DNA of 64,000 nucleotides from Acinetobacter sp. XS-4 (GTDB lineage Bacteria > Pseudomonadota > Gammaproteobacteria > Pseudomonadales > Moraxellaceae). Position numbers and translations under genes: made by a program. This document shows, in pieces, positions 30,285 to 38,703 of this stretch. The notes beneath the pieces were generated by a model. The model searched no databases and was not told where the DNA came from. It saw only the letters and a list, made by a program, of their open reading frames with translations. The stretch lies in NCBI RefSeq assembly GCF_023920705.1, contig NZ_CP094657.1, positions 3,224,001-3,288,000 of the forward strand, read 5' to 3'. Numbering within the stretch: the stretch's first letter is position 1; each line of letters opens with the position of its first letter.

Positions 30285-31100
30285 ATGAAATCATATCACC
30301 CGAAGTCCCTTTTAAATGATCTGCAGTATTACATTACTCCACCTCATGATTGCAGCTACTTAGAAAATAAATCAGCGCGCATGGTGTTTTTAGACCCTAT
30401 TCATCGGATTGATGTGGTCACTCTTTCGGAACTTTCTCGTTTAGGATTTCGTCGTAGCGGTGACTTCGTTTATCGCCCTGAATGCCATTTATGCAGACAA
30501 TGTTTGTCTTGTCGTGTCCCAGTTGCCGAGTTCCAAATGAACAGCATGCAAAAAAAAGCGTGGAAAAGAAATCAAGATCTGACCATGACTGTTTTGCCGA
30601 CTCAGCAAGCTGCTCAAATTCATTATGATTTATATGAACGCTATATTAATGAACGCCATGCTGATGGTGACATGTTTCCACCTAGCTTAGATCAGTTTGA
30701 AAAGTTTTTAGTACATAGTTGTACAAATAGCTTTTTCCTTGAGCTTTGGAAAGATAACCGTTTAATCAGTGTATCTACTTGCGATCTAATGGATGATGGA
30801 CTGTCTGCGGTCTATACATTCTTTGATCCAGATGAGCATCGCAGATCACTTGGTGTGTACTCTATTCTGAACCAAATCGAATATGTTAAATCGCTTGGTT
30901 TAGAATATCTTTATTTAGGCTACTGGGTGCCGCACTCAGCCAAAATGAATTATAAATCACAATACACCCCTTTAGAACTTTTACTCGATGGACAATGGCG
31001 CCGTTTAAACAGATCCTTATCACCAGACGAAATTCAACAGTTAGGTACGTCGCTTATGACAACATTACCTTCTGAATGGAATAATTTAATTATTAAATAA
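30285..31100 (+). CDS. bpt: Aspartate/glutamate leucyltransferase (Bpt, ATE family)
   Basis: Attaches Leu to proteins with N-terminal Asp or Glu, extending the N-degron pathway; related to eukaryotic arginyl transferase ATE1. 271 residues with the Cys cluster CHLCRQCLSCR (about residues 66-76), then KKAWKRNQDLTM, ADGDMFPPS, the FFDPDEHRRSLGVYSI stretch and YLYLGYWV. A strong AGGAGGGA site lies before the ATG. The pair aat-bpt occurs together in many gamma-proteobacteria. Confidence 0.95.
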   Translation: MKSYHPKSLLNDLQYYITPPHDCSYLENKSARMVFLDPIHRIDVVTLSELSRLGFRRSGDFVYRPECHLCRQCLSCRVPVAEFQMNSMQKKAWKRNQDLTMTVLPTQQAAQIHYDLYERYINERHADGDMFPPSLDQFEKFLVHSCTNSFFLELWKDNRLISVSTCDLMDDGLSAVYTFFDPDEHRRSLGVYSILNQIEYVKSLGLEYLYLGYWVPHSAKMNYKSQYTPLELLLDGQWRRLNRSLSPDEIQQLGTSLMTTLPSEWNNLIIK

Positions 31101-31141
31101 TTTTGATCGTGCCTTCGCATAAAAAGCAACCAGATCAAAAT

Positions 31142-31597
31142 TTAGAATAAAGAAGCAAAATCATCGGTACAGGTTTTTACCATAATGACTGCATGTTCCC
31201 GCCCCCCTTCTGGGGTAGGATAATAATTGCGACGAAGGTCGATTTGGTGAAAACCTGTTTTTTCATATAAACCGATAGCGGCTTTATTACTTTCACGAAC
31301 TTCTAAAAATATTTGTACTGGCTGATTTTTTAATTGATCAATTGATGCATTTAATAACTCATATCCTAAGCCCTGACCTTGCATTTTAGGGTCAACTGCC
31401 ATGAGCAATAAATTTGCTTCATCTACTACTGGTTGTAAAATACAAAAGCCAACCACTCTATTTTGTGACTCAATGACGGTACATTGATAAGAATTTAAAG
31501 ATTCTACAAATTGCTGTCTTGACCATGGATGTGTCTGTACTGATTTTTCGATTTCTACAACAATATCAACATCAGTGTTTTGCATTATACGAATCAT
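31142..31597 (-). CDS. rimI: Ribosomal-protein-alanine N-acetyltransferase RimI
   Basis: GNAT-fold enzyme (151 residues) that acetylates the N-terminal Ala of ribosomal protein S18. It has an N-terminal EKSVQTHPWSRQQFVESL helix, the acetyl-CoA loop DPKMQGQGLGYELL (about residues 72-85), and LEVRESNKAAIGLYEKTGFHQIDLRRNYY, the strongest RimI signature. The start is uncertain: ATG at 31597 or at 31585, or TTG at 31615, none with a clear ribosome site. It is convergent with bpt. Confidence 0.9.
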   Translation of the reverse strand: MIRIMQNTDVDIVVEIEKSVQTHPWSRQQFVESLNSYQCTVIESQNRVVGFCILQPVVDEANLLLMAVDPKMQGQGLGYELLNASIDQLKNQPVQIFLEVRESNKAAIGLYEKTGFHQIDLRRNYYPTPEGGREHAVIMVKTCTDDFASLF

Positions 31598-31662
31598 GGG
31601 GTTCAGCACAATCAAAGTTCTAAAGTAATGCGTATTATAAAAACTTCATAAGAAAAAACGAG

Positions 31663-31697
31663 TAAAAAAAAGGACAATTAAATTGCCCTTTTTTATT
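31663..31697 (-). terminator. Terminator after metal-dependent hydrolase gene A
   Basis: Imperfect hairpin AAGGACAATT-AA-ATTGCCCTT with runs of A on the left and T on the right. Confidence 0.65.
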
Positions 31698-31704
31698 ATC
31701 TTTT

Positions 31705-32580
31705 TTAGAGACCTAGTTTTTCACGCCAAGTTGCTAACAGTGCGGTAGTGTCAGAATCATTTGGATGAAATTTTGGTCTTAAGAAATCAAGTAATTCTGG
31801 AATTTGACGGGTCATAAAACCTTTACGACCATACATGAACTTAAGCATGTACTTCGTATCTTTCCATGTTAATTTTCCATCGGTTTTTAATAACTTAGCT
31901 GTAAAATGTGTCTGAGTTGCAAAGATTAATGCCATTGCAATGATTAAAGCCGTTGAACGCATGAAATAAGCTTTTGGACCTTGTCCATACATACTTGTGT
32001 ATACATCAAATGCCACAGCTTTGTGTTCATTTTCTTCAACTGCGTGCCACATCCATAAATGATACATCGTGTCATCTTGGAACATCGCCTGAATTTCAGG
32101 GTTTTGTAAAAGTTCTGCTGCAATCGTAGACGTAAAATGTTCTAGAGCACATGTTCCAGTCAAATCAATCATTTCTTTAGTGTAGCCAAAAGATTTCATT
32201 AATTTGGTTACAACAGTAGTACCCATATTAATGACTTTTCCTGTTTGCTTTTCCATATGACGCACATCATATCCGTAAGCCTGAGCCGAGGCATTAAATG
32301 CTAAATGCTCTTTCGAATGCATCGCCTCTTGACCAATAAAAGCACTAATCTCTTTTTGAAGATCTGGATCGGCAAGCTTTGGATCATTTCGAACAGCACG
32401 AGTGCTATTTACAAAGAACTGCTCACCCTCTGGGAAAAGAGCCGATAATGCCGTCATAAAATGAGTTAATCCTGCATCATAATTCGCCCAATAGCGCGGG
32501 ACCTGAGCAAACTCAAAGTCCATACGACGCACAGGAAAACTAGCACCAGCACGATTTGAAATATTTACTTTAGCATTCAT
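31705..32580 (-). CDS. Ferritin-like 'metal-dependent hydrolase' (PF10118 type), copy A
   Basis: 291-residue protein of the predicted metal-dependent hydrolase family. Acidic and histidine residues sit in helical blocks: IGQEAMHSKEH (Glu85, His88, His92), ALEHFTS, and AVEENEHKAVAFDVY, which together look like a diiron ferritin-type site. A hydrophobic helix near residues 205-225 is likely membrane-associated. The enzyme's substrate is unknown. About 230 bases upstream ends its paralogue, copy B, and both carry the same promoter element. Duplicate in tandem and orientation. Confidence 0.75.
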   Translation of the reverse strand: MNAKVNISNRAGASFPVRRMDFEFAQVPRYWANYDAGLTHFMTALSALFPEGEQFFVNSTRAVRNDPKLADPDLQKEISAFIGQEAMHSKEHLAFNASAQAYGYDVRHMEKQTGKVINMGTTVVTKLMKSFGYTKEMIDLTGTCALEHFTSTIAAELLQNPEIQAMFQDDTMYHLWMWHAVEENEHKAVAFDVYTSMYGQGPKAYFMRSTALIIAMALIFATQTHFTAKLLKTDGKLTWKDTKYMLKFMYGRKGFMTRQIPELLDFLRPKFHPNDSDTTALLATWREKLGL

Positions 32581-32645
32581 CTCAGACTCCTTTTAAGTGA
32601 ATAGCTAATTCACATATAACTTTATTTATTTTCTTAATATTTATA

Positions 32646-32708
32646 ATCATACGTCTTTCGATGTGCCAATTAAGTGCAGATGAGGACAGAGAAATATCAG
32701 ATGAGGTC
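32646..32708 (-). promoter_or_regulatory. Promoter and direct-repeat activator site of copy A
   Basis: On the minus strand CCTCATCTG occurs twice with a 21-base period (32698-32706 and 32677-32685). It is followed by CTTAAT (32669-32674), a 17-base spacer and TATGAT (32646-32651). The weak -35 next to repeats of two-turn period resembles an AraC/XylS-activated promoter. Confidence 0.55.
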
Positions 32709-32766
32709 ATTAATCACCCCATAAAGGTGCATAGATCTGCTAATAGTTATGTGAGCACTTAAAAGA

Positions 32767-32791
32767 AAAAGGGCTACTAATGAGCCCTTTC
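32767..32791 (-). terminator. Terminator after metal-dependent hydrolase gene B
   Basis: AAAGGGCT-ACTAATG-AGCCCTTT hairpin downstream of copy B, with weak T-richness on the minus strand. Confidence 0.7.
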
Positions 32792-32810
32792 AAATCAACA
32801 TAAATGTAAA

Positions 32811-33692
32811 TTACAAACCTAATTTTGCTTTCCATGTTTTCAATAGACCTACTGTATCTAGGTCATTTGGGTGAAAACCGGGTTTAAAGTAGGCTAGCAT
32901 TTCTTTAGCCATGCCAGTAATGATACCTTTCGACGGGCTATATGCGTATTTATAAATCACCGATAACTCATCTAGATTTAATTTTTTGTCTTGCTTTAAT
33001 AGACGAAGCACAAAAGAAGACTGAATCAAGAAAATCAAAGTCATCGCAAATACTAGTGAACTCGTACGTAATGCATAAGCTTTTATGCCCTTACCAAACA
33101 CACCTTCGTACACGTCAAAAGCTACAGCTTTATGCTCATTTTCTTCGATAGCATGCCAATACCACATAGTTGACATGGTTTCGTCTGTCATCAACTCTTG
33201 AATATGTTGATTGACTAATAACTGTGAAGCAATCGTAGCGGTAAAATGTTCAAGTGCTGTTGTAGCTGTTAGATCAACCATATCTTTGGTCATACCAAAA
33301 GGTTTGACAATTTTTACAAAAGTTTTAATTGCTGTTTGAATGGCCGTATCGGTAAACTTCTCTAACGCTTCTACATCGTGACCAAACTTTTGAGCAGAGG
33401 CATTAAAATTTACATGCTCTTGAGTATGCATTGCTTCTTGCCCAATGAAGGCACTAATCTCTTTTTGCAATACTTCATCATCTTTAATAGACGGATGATA
33501 ACGTACAGCCCGTACACTATCTATGAAGAATTTTTCACCTGCTGGAAACAAGGCCGACAATGCTGTCATAAAGTGTGTTAGTCCAGCAGAACCATTCATC
33601 CAATATTCTGGTACATCATTAAAGTCAAAATTCATACGACGTACTGGAAAACTTGCACCTGCACGATTCGTAATATTCACTTTAGCATTCAT
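32811..33692 (-). CDS. Ferritin-like 'metal-dependent hydrolase' (PF10118 type), copy B
   Basis: 293-residue paralogue of copy A. The two align over their full lengths, sharing N-terminal MNAKVNI[ST]NRAGASFPVRRM, IGQEAMH, ALEHFT and EENEHKAVAFDVY, so the same metal-site set is kept. Copy B starts at the ATG at 33692 (MNAKV). An in-frame ATG two codons upstream (33698) would add two residues. The upstream region holds the same direct repeats and promoter hexamers as copy A at the same distance. Function unknown. Confidence 0.75.
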   Translation of the reverse strand: MNAKVNITNRAGASFPVRRMNFDFNDVPEYWMNGSAGLTHFMTALSALFPAGEKFFIDSVRAVRYHPSIKDDEVLQKEISAFIGQEAMHTQEHVNFNASAQKFGHDVEALEKFTDTAIQTAIKTFVKIVKPFGMTKDMVDLTATTALEHFTATIASQLLVNQHIQELMTDETMSTMWYWHAIEENEHKAVAFDVYEGVFGKGIKAYALRTSSLVFAMTLIFLIQSSFVLRLLKQDKKLNLDELSVIYKYAYSPSKGIITGMAKEMLAYFKPGFHPNDLDTVGLLKTWKAKLGL

Positions 33693-33756
33693 ACCCAAAG
33701 CTCCTTAATAAGTAACCCAAGTTACTCAAACTTTATTGTTCGTTTTCTTGATTCTT

Positions 33757-33819
33757 ATCATACAAAGTTAATAAAAAGGATTAAGTGTAAATAAGGACAT
33801 TGAAATATCAGTTAAGGCC
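33757..33819 (-). promoter_or_regulatory. Promoter and direct-repeat activator site of copy B
   Basis: CCTTAACTG and CCTTATTTA lie on the minus strand at 33809-33817 and 33788-33796, again 21 bases apart, followed by CTTAAT (33780-33785), 17 bases, and TATGAT (33757-33762). Distance to the start codon matches copy A within one base. Confidence 0.55.
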
Positions 33820-33852
33820 AGCTTTTATAGTGATTGTTAGACATTTAAATAT

Positions 33853-33885
33853 AAAAAAAGCGCTCTAAAAAGAGCGCTTTTTTTC
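33853..33885 (-). terminator. Terminator of the str operon, after tuf
   Basis: Perfect AAAAAAAGCGCTCT-AAAA-AGAGCGCTTTTTTT hairpin 12 bases downstream of the tuf stop. Confidence 0.93.
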
Positions 33886-33896
33886 ACTGAAAGTGA

Positions 33897-35087
33897 TTAT
33901 GCAGTTACTTTCGCAACAACACCAGCACCTACAGTACGACCACCTTCACGGATCGCAAAACGTAGACCTGGGTCCATTGCGATTGGGTGGATTAATTCTA
34001 CTGACATTTCAACGTTGTCACCTGGCATAACCATTTCAACGCCGTCTTGTAATTGGATTGCGCCAGTTACGTCAGTTGTACGGAAGTAGAACTGTGGACG
34101 GTAGCCGTTAAGGAATGGAGTATGACGACCACCTTCTTCTTTAGAAAGTACGTATACTTCTGCATCGAATTTAGTGTGCGGCTTGATTGTACCTGGTTTA
34201 GCAAGTACTTGACCACGTTGTACGTCTTCACGCTTAGTACCACGTAGAAGAACACCACAGTTCTCGCCTGCACGACCTTCGTCAAGCAATTTACGGAACA
34301 TTTCTACGCCAGTTACAGTCGTTACTACTGTGTCACGGATACCAACGATTTCAACTGATTCGCCAACTTTAACGATACCAGATTCAACACGGCCTGTTAC
34401 TACAGTACCACGACCAGAAATAGAGAATACGTCTTCGATTGGCATTAAGAATGCTTTGTCGATAGCACGTTCTGGTTCTGGGATGTAAGAGTCAAGCGCT
34501 TCAACAAGAGCAAGAACTGAAGGCTCACCATATTGACCAGCATCGCCTTCCAACGCTTTAAGCGCAGAACCACGGATAACTGGAGTGTCATCACCTGGGA
34601 AGTCATAAGTAGAAAGAAGTTCACGAACTTCCATTTCTACTAATTCAAGTAATTCTTCATCATCAACAAGGTCACACTTGTTTAAGAATACGATGATGTA
34701 AGGTACACCAACCTGACGTGAAAGAAGGATGTGTTCACGAGTTTGTGGCATTGGACCATCAGTCGCAGCACATACAAGGATCGCGCCGTCCATCTGAGCA
34801 GCACCAGTAATCATGTTTTTAACATAATCGGCGTGGCCCGGGCAGTCTACGTGAGCGTAGTGACGGATTGGAGAATCGTATTCTACGTGTGAAGTATTAA
34901 TTGTAATACCACGTGCTTTTTCTTCAGGTGCTGAGTCGATTTGTGAGTAATCTTTCGCTTCACCGCCGTAAGTTTTTGCACAAATAGTTGCAATCGCAGC
35001 AGTTAAAGTTGTTTTACCATGGTCAACGTGACCAATTGTGCCCACGTTTACGTGTGGCTTATTACGTTCAAACTTGGCTTTAGCCAT
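33897..35087 (-). CDS. tuf: Elongation factor Tu
   Basis: GTPase that delivers aminoacyl-tRNA to the ribosome. 396 residues, with [10 protein letters not shown] (P loop, about 19-28), the effector region [41 protein letters not shown], and domains 2 and 3 ending at VVAKVTA. Last gene of the str operon behind fusA, with a terminator after it. A second tuf copy, usual in Acinetobacter, would lie outside this window. Confidence 0.98.
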   Translation of the reverse strand: MAKAKFERNKPHVNVGTIGHVDHGKTTLTAAIATICAKTYGGEAKDYSQIDSAPEEKARGITINTSHVEYDSPIRHYAHVDCPGHADYVKNMITGAAQMDGAILVCAATDGPMPQTREHILLSRQVGVPYIIVFLNKCDLVDDEELLELVEMEVRELLSTYDFPGDDTPVIRGSALKALEGDAGQYGEPSVLALVEALDSYIPEPERAIDKAFLMPIEDVFSISGRGTVVTGRVESGIVKVGESVEIVGIRDTVVTTVTGVEMFRKLLDEGRAGENCGVLLRGTKREDVQRGQVLAKPGTIKPHTKFDAEVYVLSKEEGGRHTPFLNGYRPQFYFRTTDVTGAIQLQDGVEMVMPGDNVEMSVELIHPIAMDPGLRFAIREGGRTVGAGVVAKVTA

Positions 35088-35181
35088 GATGATCTTCCTT
35101 TATAAACTGCTCATGCAGGGTCACTGCACGAGCGCTTGGTTTTTAACTAAGAATTAGTTTGGGCTTATAGTAATCGAAAGA

Positions 35182-37320
35182 TTACTCGTCGTCACCTTTT
35201 TTACCGCCAGTCTGGAACTTAGCGATGATGCCTTCAGCCACGTTACGTGGAGTTTCAGCGTATTTAGCGAATTCCATAGAATAAGTCGCACGACCTTGAG
35301 ACATAGAACGCATTTGAGTCGCGTAACCAAACATCTCAGCCAATGGAACTTCTGCTTTAATTGCTTTAGTTCCACCAGGAAGATCATCCATACCTTGAAC
35401 CATACCACGACGACGGTTTAAGTCACCCATGATATCGCCCATGTAGTCTTCTGGAGTTTCTACTTCAACTTTCATGATTGGTTCAAGAAGGATAGGATCA
35501 GCTTTCATGAAACCGTCACGGAAAGCGTACGAACCAGCCATTTTGAACGACAATTCATCAGAGTCGACATCGTGGTAAGAACCATCGAATAATGTCGCTT
35601 TGATACCCACAACAGGGTAACCAGCTAATACACCATTCTTCATACGTTCTTGAATACCTTTGTCAACCGCACCAAAGAATTCTTTAGGTACAGTACCGCC
35701 GACAACTTCTTCAGCGAATTGGTATTCTTTACCAGCTTCTTCAACATCCATAGGCTCTAAACGAACATATACATGACCGAATTTACCTTTACCACCTGTT
35801 TGACGAACGAACTTACCTTCTTGCTCAACAGTCTTTTTGATTGTTTCGCGGTAAGCAACCATTGGTTTACCAATGTTCGCTTCAACACCGAATTCACGCT
35901 TCATACGGTCAACAATGATGTCAAGGTGAAGCTCACCCATACCAGCAATAATTGTTTGACCAGATTCTTCGTCTGTACGAACGCGGAACGATGGATCTTC
36001 TTTAGCCAAACGACCTAAAGCAATTGACATTTTTTCTTGGTCAGCTTTAGTTTTTGGTTCAACAGCCAATGAAATTACTGGCTCTGGGAATTCCATACGC
36101 TCAAGTGTAATGATGTTTTTCTCATCACATAATGTATCACCAGTAGTAACGTCTTTAAGACCTACACACGCTGCGATATCACCTGCACGAATTTCATCAA
36201 GATCTTGACGTTCGTTCGCATGCATTTGCACGATACGACCGATACGTTCACGCTTAGATTTAACTGGGTTATAAACCGGATCACCTTGTTTAAGAACACC
36301 AGAATAAACACGTACGAATGTTAAGTTACCTACGAATTTATCGTTCATGATTTTGAACGCTAACGCAGAGAACGGAGCTTCGTCAGATGCTTCACGAGAC
36401 GCTTTAGTTTCGTCTTTGTCGTCAAGGATACCTTCGATCGCTTTAACTTCAGTAGGTGATGGTAAGAATTCAATTACAGCATCCAACATACGTTGAACAC
36501 CTTTGTTTTTGAACGCAGAACCACAAAGCATTACTTGAATTTCAGAAGCTAATGTACGAGCACGTAAACCTGCAATGATCTCTTCTTTAGAAAGATCACC
36601 TTCTTCAAGGTACTTGTCCATTAATTCTTCAGAAGCTTCAGCCGCAGCTTCAACCATTTTGGTACGCCATTCGTTAGACGTATCAACAAGGTCAGCTGGG
36701 ATATCAGCATATTCAAACTTCATACCTTGAGATGCTTCATCCCAGATAATCGCTTTCATTTCGATAAGGTCAACAACACCTGCAAACGTATCTTCTGCAC
36801 CGATTGGCACAACGATAGGTACAGGATTACCACCTAAACGAGTTTTAACTTGTTCAACAGCACGGAAGAAGTTTGCACCAGTACGATCCATCTTGTTCAC
36901 GAATGCTAAACGAGGCACTTTATATTTGTTTGCTTGACGCCATACAGTTTCAGACTGAGGTTGTACGCCACCAACTGCACAGTAAACCATGCACGCACCG
37001 TCAAGAACACGCATAGAACGTTCAACTTCGATTGTGAAGTCTACGTGTCCCGGGGTGTCAATTACGTTGATACGGTGTTGTTCGAATTGGTTACCCATAC
37101 CAGACCAGAAACAAGTTGTAGCAGCAGAGGTAATTGTAATACCGCGCTCTTGCTCTTGTTCCATCCAGTCCATTGTTGCTGCACCATCGTGTACTTCACC
37201 AATTTTGTGAGATACACCTGTGTAGAACAAAATACGTTCTGTTGTAGTTGTTTTACCTGCGTCAATGTGCGCAGAAATACCGATGTTACGGTAATTACTA
37301 ATTGGGGTTTGGCGAGCCAT
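35182..37320 (-). CDS. fusA: Elongation factor G
   Basis: Ribosomal translocase, 712 residues with domains I-V. GTP motifs are [36 protein letters not shown], and [10 protein letters not shown]; domain IV starts near [13 protein letters not shown], the region of the tip loop [14 protein letters not shown]. The start at 37320 ([14 protein letters not shown]) has AGGAATGTAGACATC upstream; a longer reading from 37365 runs into the palindrome at 37358. It is the third gene of the str operon. Confidence 0.98.
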   Translation of the reverse strand: MARQTPISNYRNIGISAHIDAGKTTTTERILFYTGVSHKIGEVHDGAATMDWMEQEQERGITITSAATTCFWSGMGNQFEQHRINVIDTPGHVDFTIEVERSMRVLDGACMVYCAVGGVQPQSETVWRQANKYKVPRLAFVNKMDRTGANFFRAVEQVKTRLGGNPVPIVVPIGAEDTFAGVVDLIEMKAIIWDEASQGMKFEYADIPADLVDTSNEWRTKMVEAAAEASEELMDKYLEEGDLSKEEIIAGLRARTLASEIQVMLCGSAFKNKGVQRMLDAVIEFLPSPTEVKAIEGILDDKDETKASREASDEAPFSALAFKIMNDKFVGNLTFVRVYSGVLKQGDPVYNPVKSKRERIGRIVQMHANERQDLDEIRAGDIAACVGLKDVTTGDTLCDEKNIITLERMEFPEPVISLAVEPKTKADQEKMSIALGRLAKEDPSFRVRTDEESGQTIIAGMGELHLDIIVDRMKREFGVEANIGKPMVAYRETIKKTVEQEGKFVRQTGGKGKFGHVYVRLEPMDVEEAGKEYQFAEEVVGGTVPKEFFGAVDKGIQERMKNGVLAGYPVVGIKATLFDGSYHDVDSDELSFKMAGSYAFRDGFMKADPILLEPIMKVEVETPEDYMGDIMGDLNRRRGMVQGMDDLPGGTKAIKAEVPLAEMFGYATQMRSMSQGRATYSMEFAKYAETPRNVAEGIIAKFQTGGKKGDDE

Positions 37321-37357
37321 GATGTCTACATTCCTAAATGTTATATTTAAAACAGGA

Positions 37358-37378
37358 CGCATCAATTAAATTGATGCG
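37358..37378. repeat. 21-base near-perfect palindrome in the rpsG-fusA spacer
   Basis: CGCATCAATT-A-AATTGATGCG (10-bp arms, one central base) lies 37 bases upstream of the fusA start. It has no T-run, so a classic terminator is unlikely; a processing site or translational element is possible. Confidence 0.75.
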
Positions 37379-37400
37379 CACAAATATCCAAGCAGGCAAC

Positions 37401-37463
37401 TTAAATACCCGCAAAGCTCCCACTTTGATAAAGAGCAATGTTGAATCGAGCTGCTGTACGCAT
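37401..37463 (-). CDS. Unannotated 20-codon ORF between rpsG and fusA
   Basis: ATG at 37463 to TAA at 37401, encoding MRTAARFNIALYQSGSFAGI. A strong Shine-Dalgarno, CAGGAG, lies seven bases upstream. It lies in the spacer after the rpsG stop (34 bases before the ATG). It may be a leader peptide, a translation-coupling device or chance. The segment contains CAAAG...CTTTG arms that could fold. I do not recognise a homologue. Confidence 0.4.
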   Translation of the reverse strand: MRTAARFNIALYQSGSFAGI

Positions 37464-37497
37464 GAATATTCTCCTGATTAGGGACTGTTTTATCCGC

Positions 37498-37968
37498 TTA
37501 GAAACGGTAGTGAGAGAAGGCTTTGTTGGCTTCAGCCATACGATGCACGTCTTCACGTTTTTTGATCGCTGCACCTTTACCTTCAGCTGCATCAAGCAAC
37601 TCACCAGCAAGACGTAAAGCCATCGTTTTTTCAGAACGCTTAGCAGCAGCATCTACTAACCAACGCATTGCTAAGGCAGTACGACGGGATGGGCGTACTT
37701 CCATAGGTACTTGATAAGTAGCACCACCAACACGGCGTGCTTTTACTTCAACCATAGGACGAACTTTTTCAAGAGTAGTCTCGAAAAATTCAACTGGGTC
37801 TACTTTGTTTTTTTCTTGAACACGTTCTAAAGCACCGTAAACGATACCTTCAGCAACAGATTTTTTACCATCTTGCATTACGTGGTTCATGAATTTAGCG
37901 ATTGTTTGGCTGCTAAATTTTGGATCTGGAAGGATCTCACGAGCAGCGACTACGCGACGTCTTGGCAT
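37498..37968 (-). CDS. rpsG: 30S ribosomal protein S7
   Basis: 156-residue primary 16S rRNA-binding protein that nucleates assembly of the 30S head. Start [21 protein letters not shown]-binding helices including [23 protein letters not shown] (about 80-102, written here as a stretch of shorter motifs [13 protein letters not shown] and RRTALAMRW), and C-terminus NKAFSHYRF are all typical. In E. coli, S7 is the translational repressor of this operon; the 160-base region before it may play the same role here. Confidence 0.98.
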   Translation of the reverse strand: MPRRRVVAAREILPDPKFSSQTIAKFMNHVMQDGKKSVAEGIVYGALERVQEKNKVDPVEFFETTLEKVRPMVEVKARRVGGATYQVPMEVRPSRRTALAMRWLVDAAAKRSEKTMALRLAGELLDAAEGKGAAIKKREDVHRMAEANKAFSHYRF

Positions 37969-38128
37969 TTTAATACACCTAATAATATGACACTTCAGGA
38001 TAATCCAGCAGTTTGTACAAGTGTCATGTACACGACGCTGGCCTTACTATACGTCGCTTGAATTACAAATCTATGAAGAATTCAAACAAGCGAAACGCTA
38101 AAGGGCTTATTGGACTAGTTTCCTAGAA
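37969..38128 (-). promoter_or_regulatory. Structured rpsL-rpsG intercistronic region
   Basis: The 160-base gap has two inverted repeats: ATGACACTT (37987-37995) with AAGTGTCAT (38019-38027), and a longer CGCTTG...CAAGCG pair enclosing GAATT...AATTC near 38056-38093. In E. coli the S7 autoregulatory site occupies this position. Confidence 0.5.
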
Positions 38129-38503
38129 TTACTTCTTAGGACGCTTAGTACCGTATTTAGAACGTGATTGATTACGATCTTTAACACCAGCACAGTCTAA
38201 TGAACCACGAACGGTATGGTAACGTACACCTGGTAAGTCTTTAACACGACCACCACGGATAAGAACAACACTGTGCTCTTGTAGGTTATGACCTTCACCA
38301 CCGATGTAGCTAGATACTTCAAAACCTGAAGTTAAGCGAACACGGCAAACCTTACGCATAGCTGAGTTAGGTTTTTTAGGTGTAGTTGTATAAACACGTG
38401 TACAAACACCACGACGTTGTGGACAAGCCTTCAACGCAGGAACTTTGGATTTTTCAACCAAAGTCGTACGACCCTTACGGATCAACTGATTCGTTGTTGC
38501 CAT
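38129..38503 (-). CDS. rpsL: 30S ribosomal protein S12
   Basis: 124-residue decoding-site protein. The conserved [19 protein letters not shown] (residues 39-57) and [12 protein letters not shown] stretches are present. Lys43 and Lys88, the common positions of streptomycin-resistance changes, are both lysine, so this allele looks like the susceptible type. First gene of the str operon, with a promoter about 65 bases upstream. Confidence 0.98.
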   Translation of the reverse strand: MATTNQLIRKGRTTLVEKSKVPALKACPQRRGVCTRVYTTTPKKPNSAMRKVCRVRLTSGFEVSSYIGGEGHNLQEHSVVLIRGGRVKDLPGVRYHTVRGSLDCAGVKDRNQSRSKYGTKRPKK

Positions 38504-38529
38504 ATGGCAATTCTCCCGTTATTAAAAAA

Positions 38530-38558
38530 CCTTAAAAAGAAAATACCTCTTTTTAAGG
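38530..38558 (-). other. Hairpin at the predicted 5' end of str operon mRNA
   Basis: CCTTAAAAAG (38530-38539) and CTTTTTAAGG (38549-38558) form a 10-bp perfect stem. The promoter at 38566-38594 would start RNA at about 38559, so the stem would begin at the first nucleotides. Confidence 0.6.
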
Positions 38559-38565
38559 GCACATA

Positions 38566-38594
38566 ATTGTAAGCTAAGATGCAAAAATGGTCAA
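38566..38594 (-). promoter_or_regulatory. str operon promoter
   Basis: Minus strand TTGACC (38589-38594), 17-base spacer and TACAAT (38566-38571), near consensus. The -35 lies inside a perfect inverted repeat, ATGGTCAACA (38587-38596) and TGTTGACCAT (38614-38623). Confidence 0.8.
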
Positions 38595-38703
38595 CACGGC
38601 AATACGTACCAAATGTTGACCATATCAATCTTTGACAGGATAACTTACAAATTTAAATAGAGTTCAGATTTTATTTTTAAAGCTCTTATTTGTAAGCGTA
38701 TTG

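Noticed and set aside
34053-37350. Several plus-strand ORFs inside tuf and fusA
   Set aside because: They are shadows of highly constrained EF-Tu and EF-G codons and show no ribosome sites or homology.
38632-38659. Plus-strand TTGACA with TAAATA 16 bases later, pointing into the 3' end of ecsC
   Set aside because: It would only make an antisense transcript; no other support, and the strand is opposite to the neighbouring genes.
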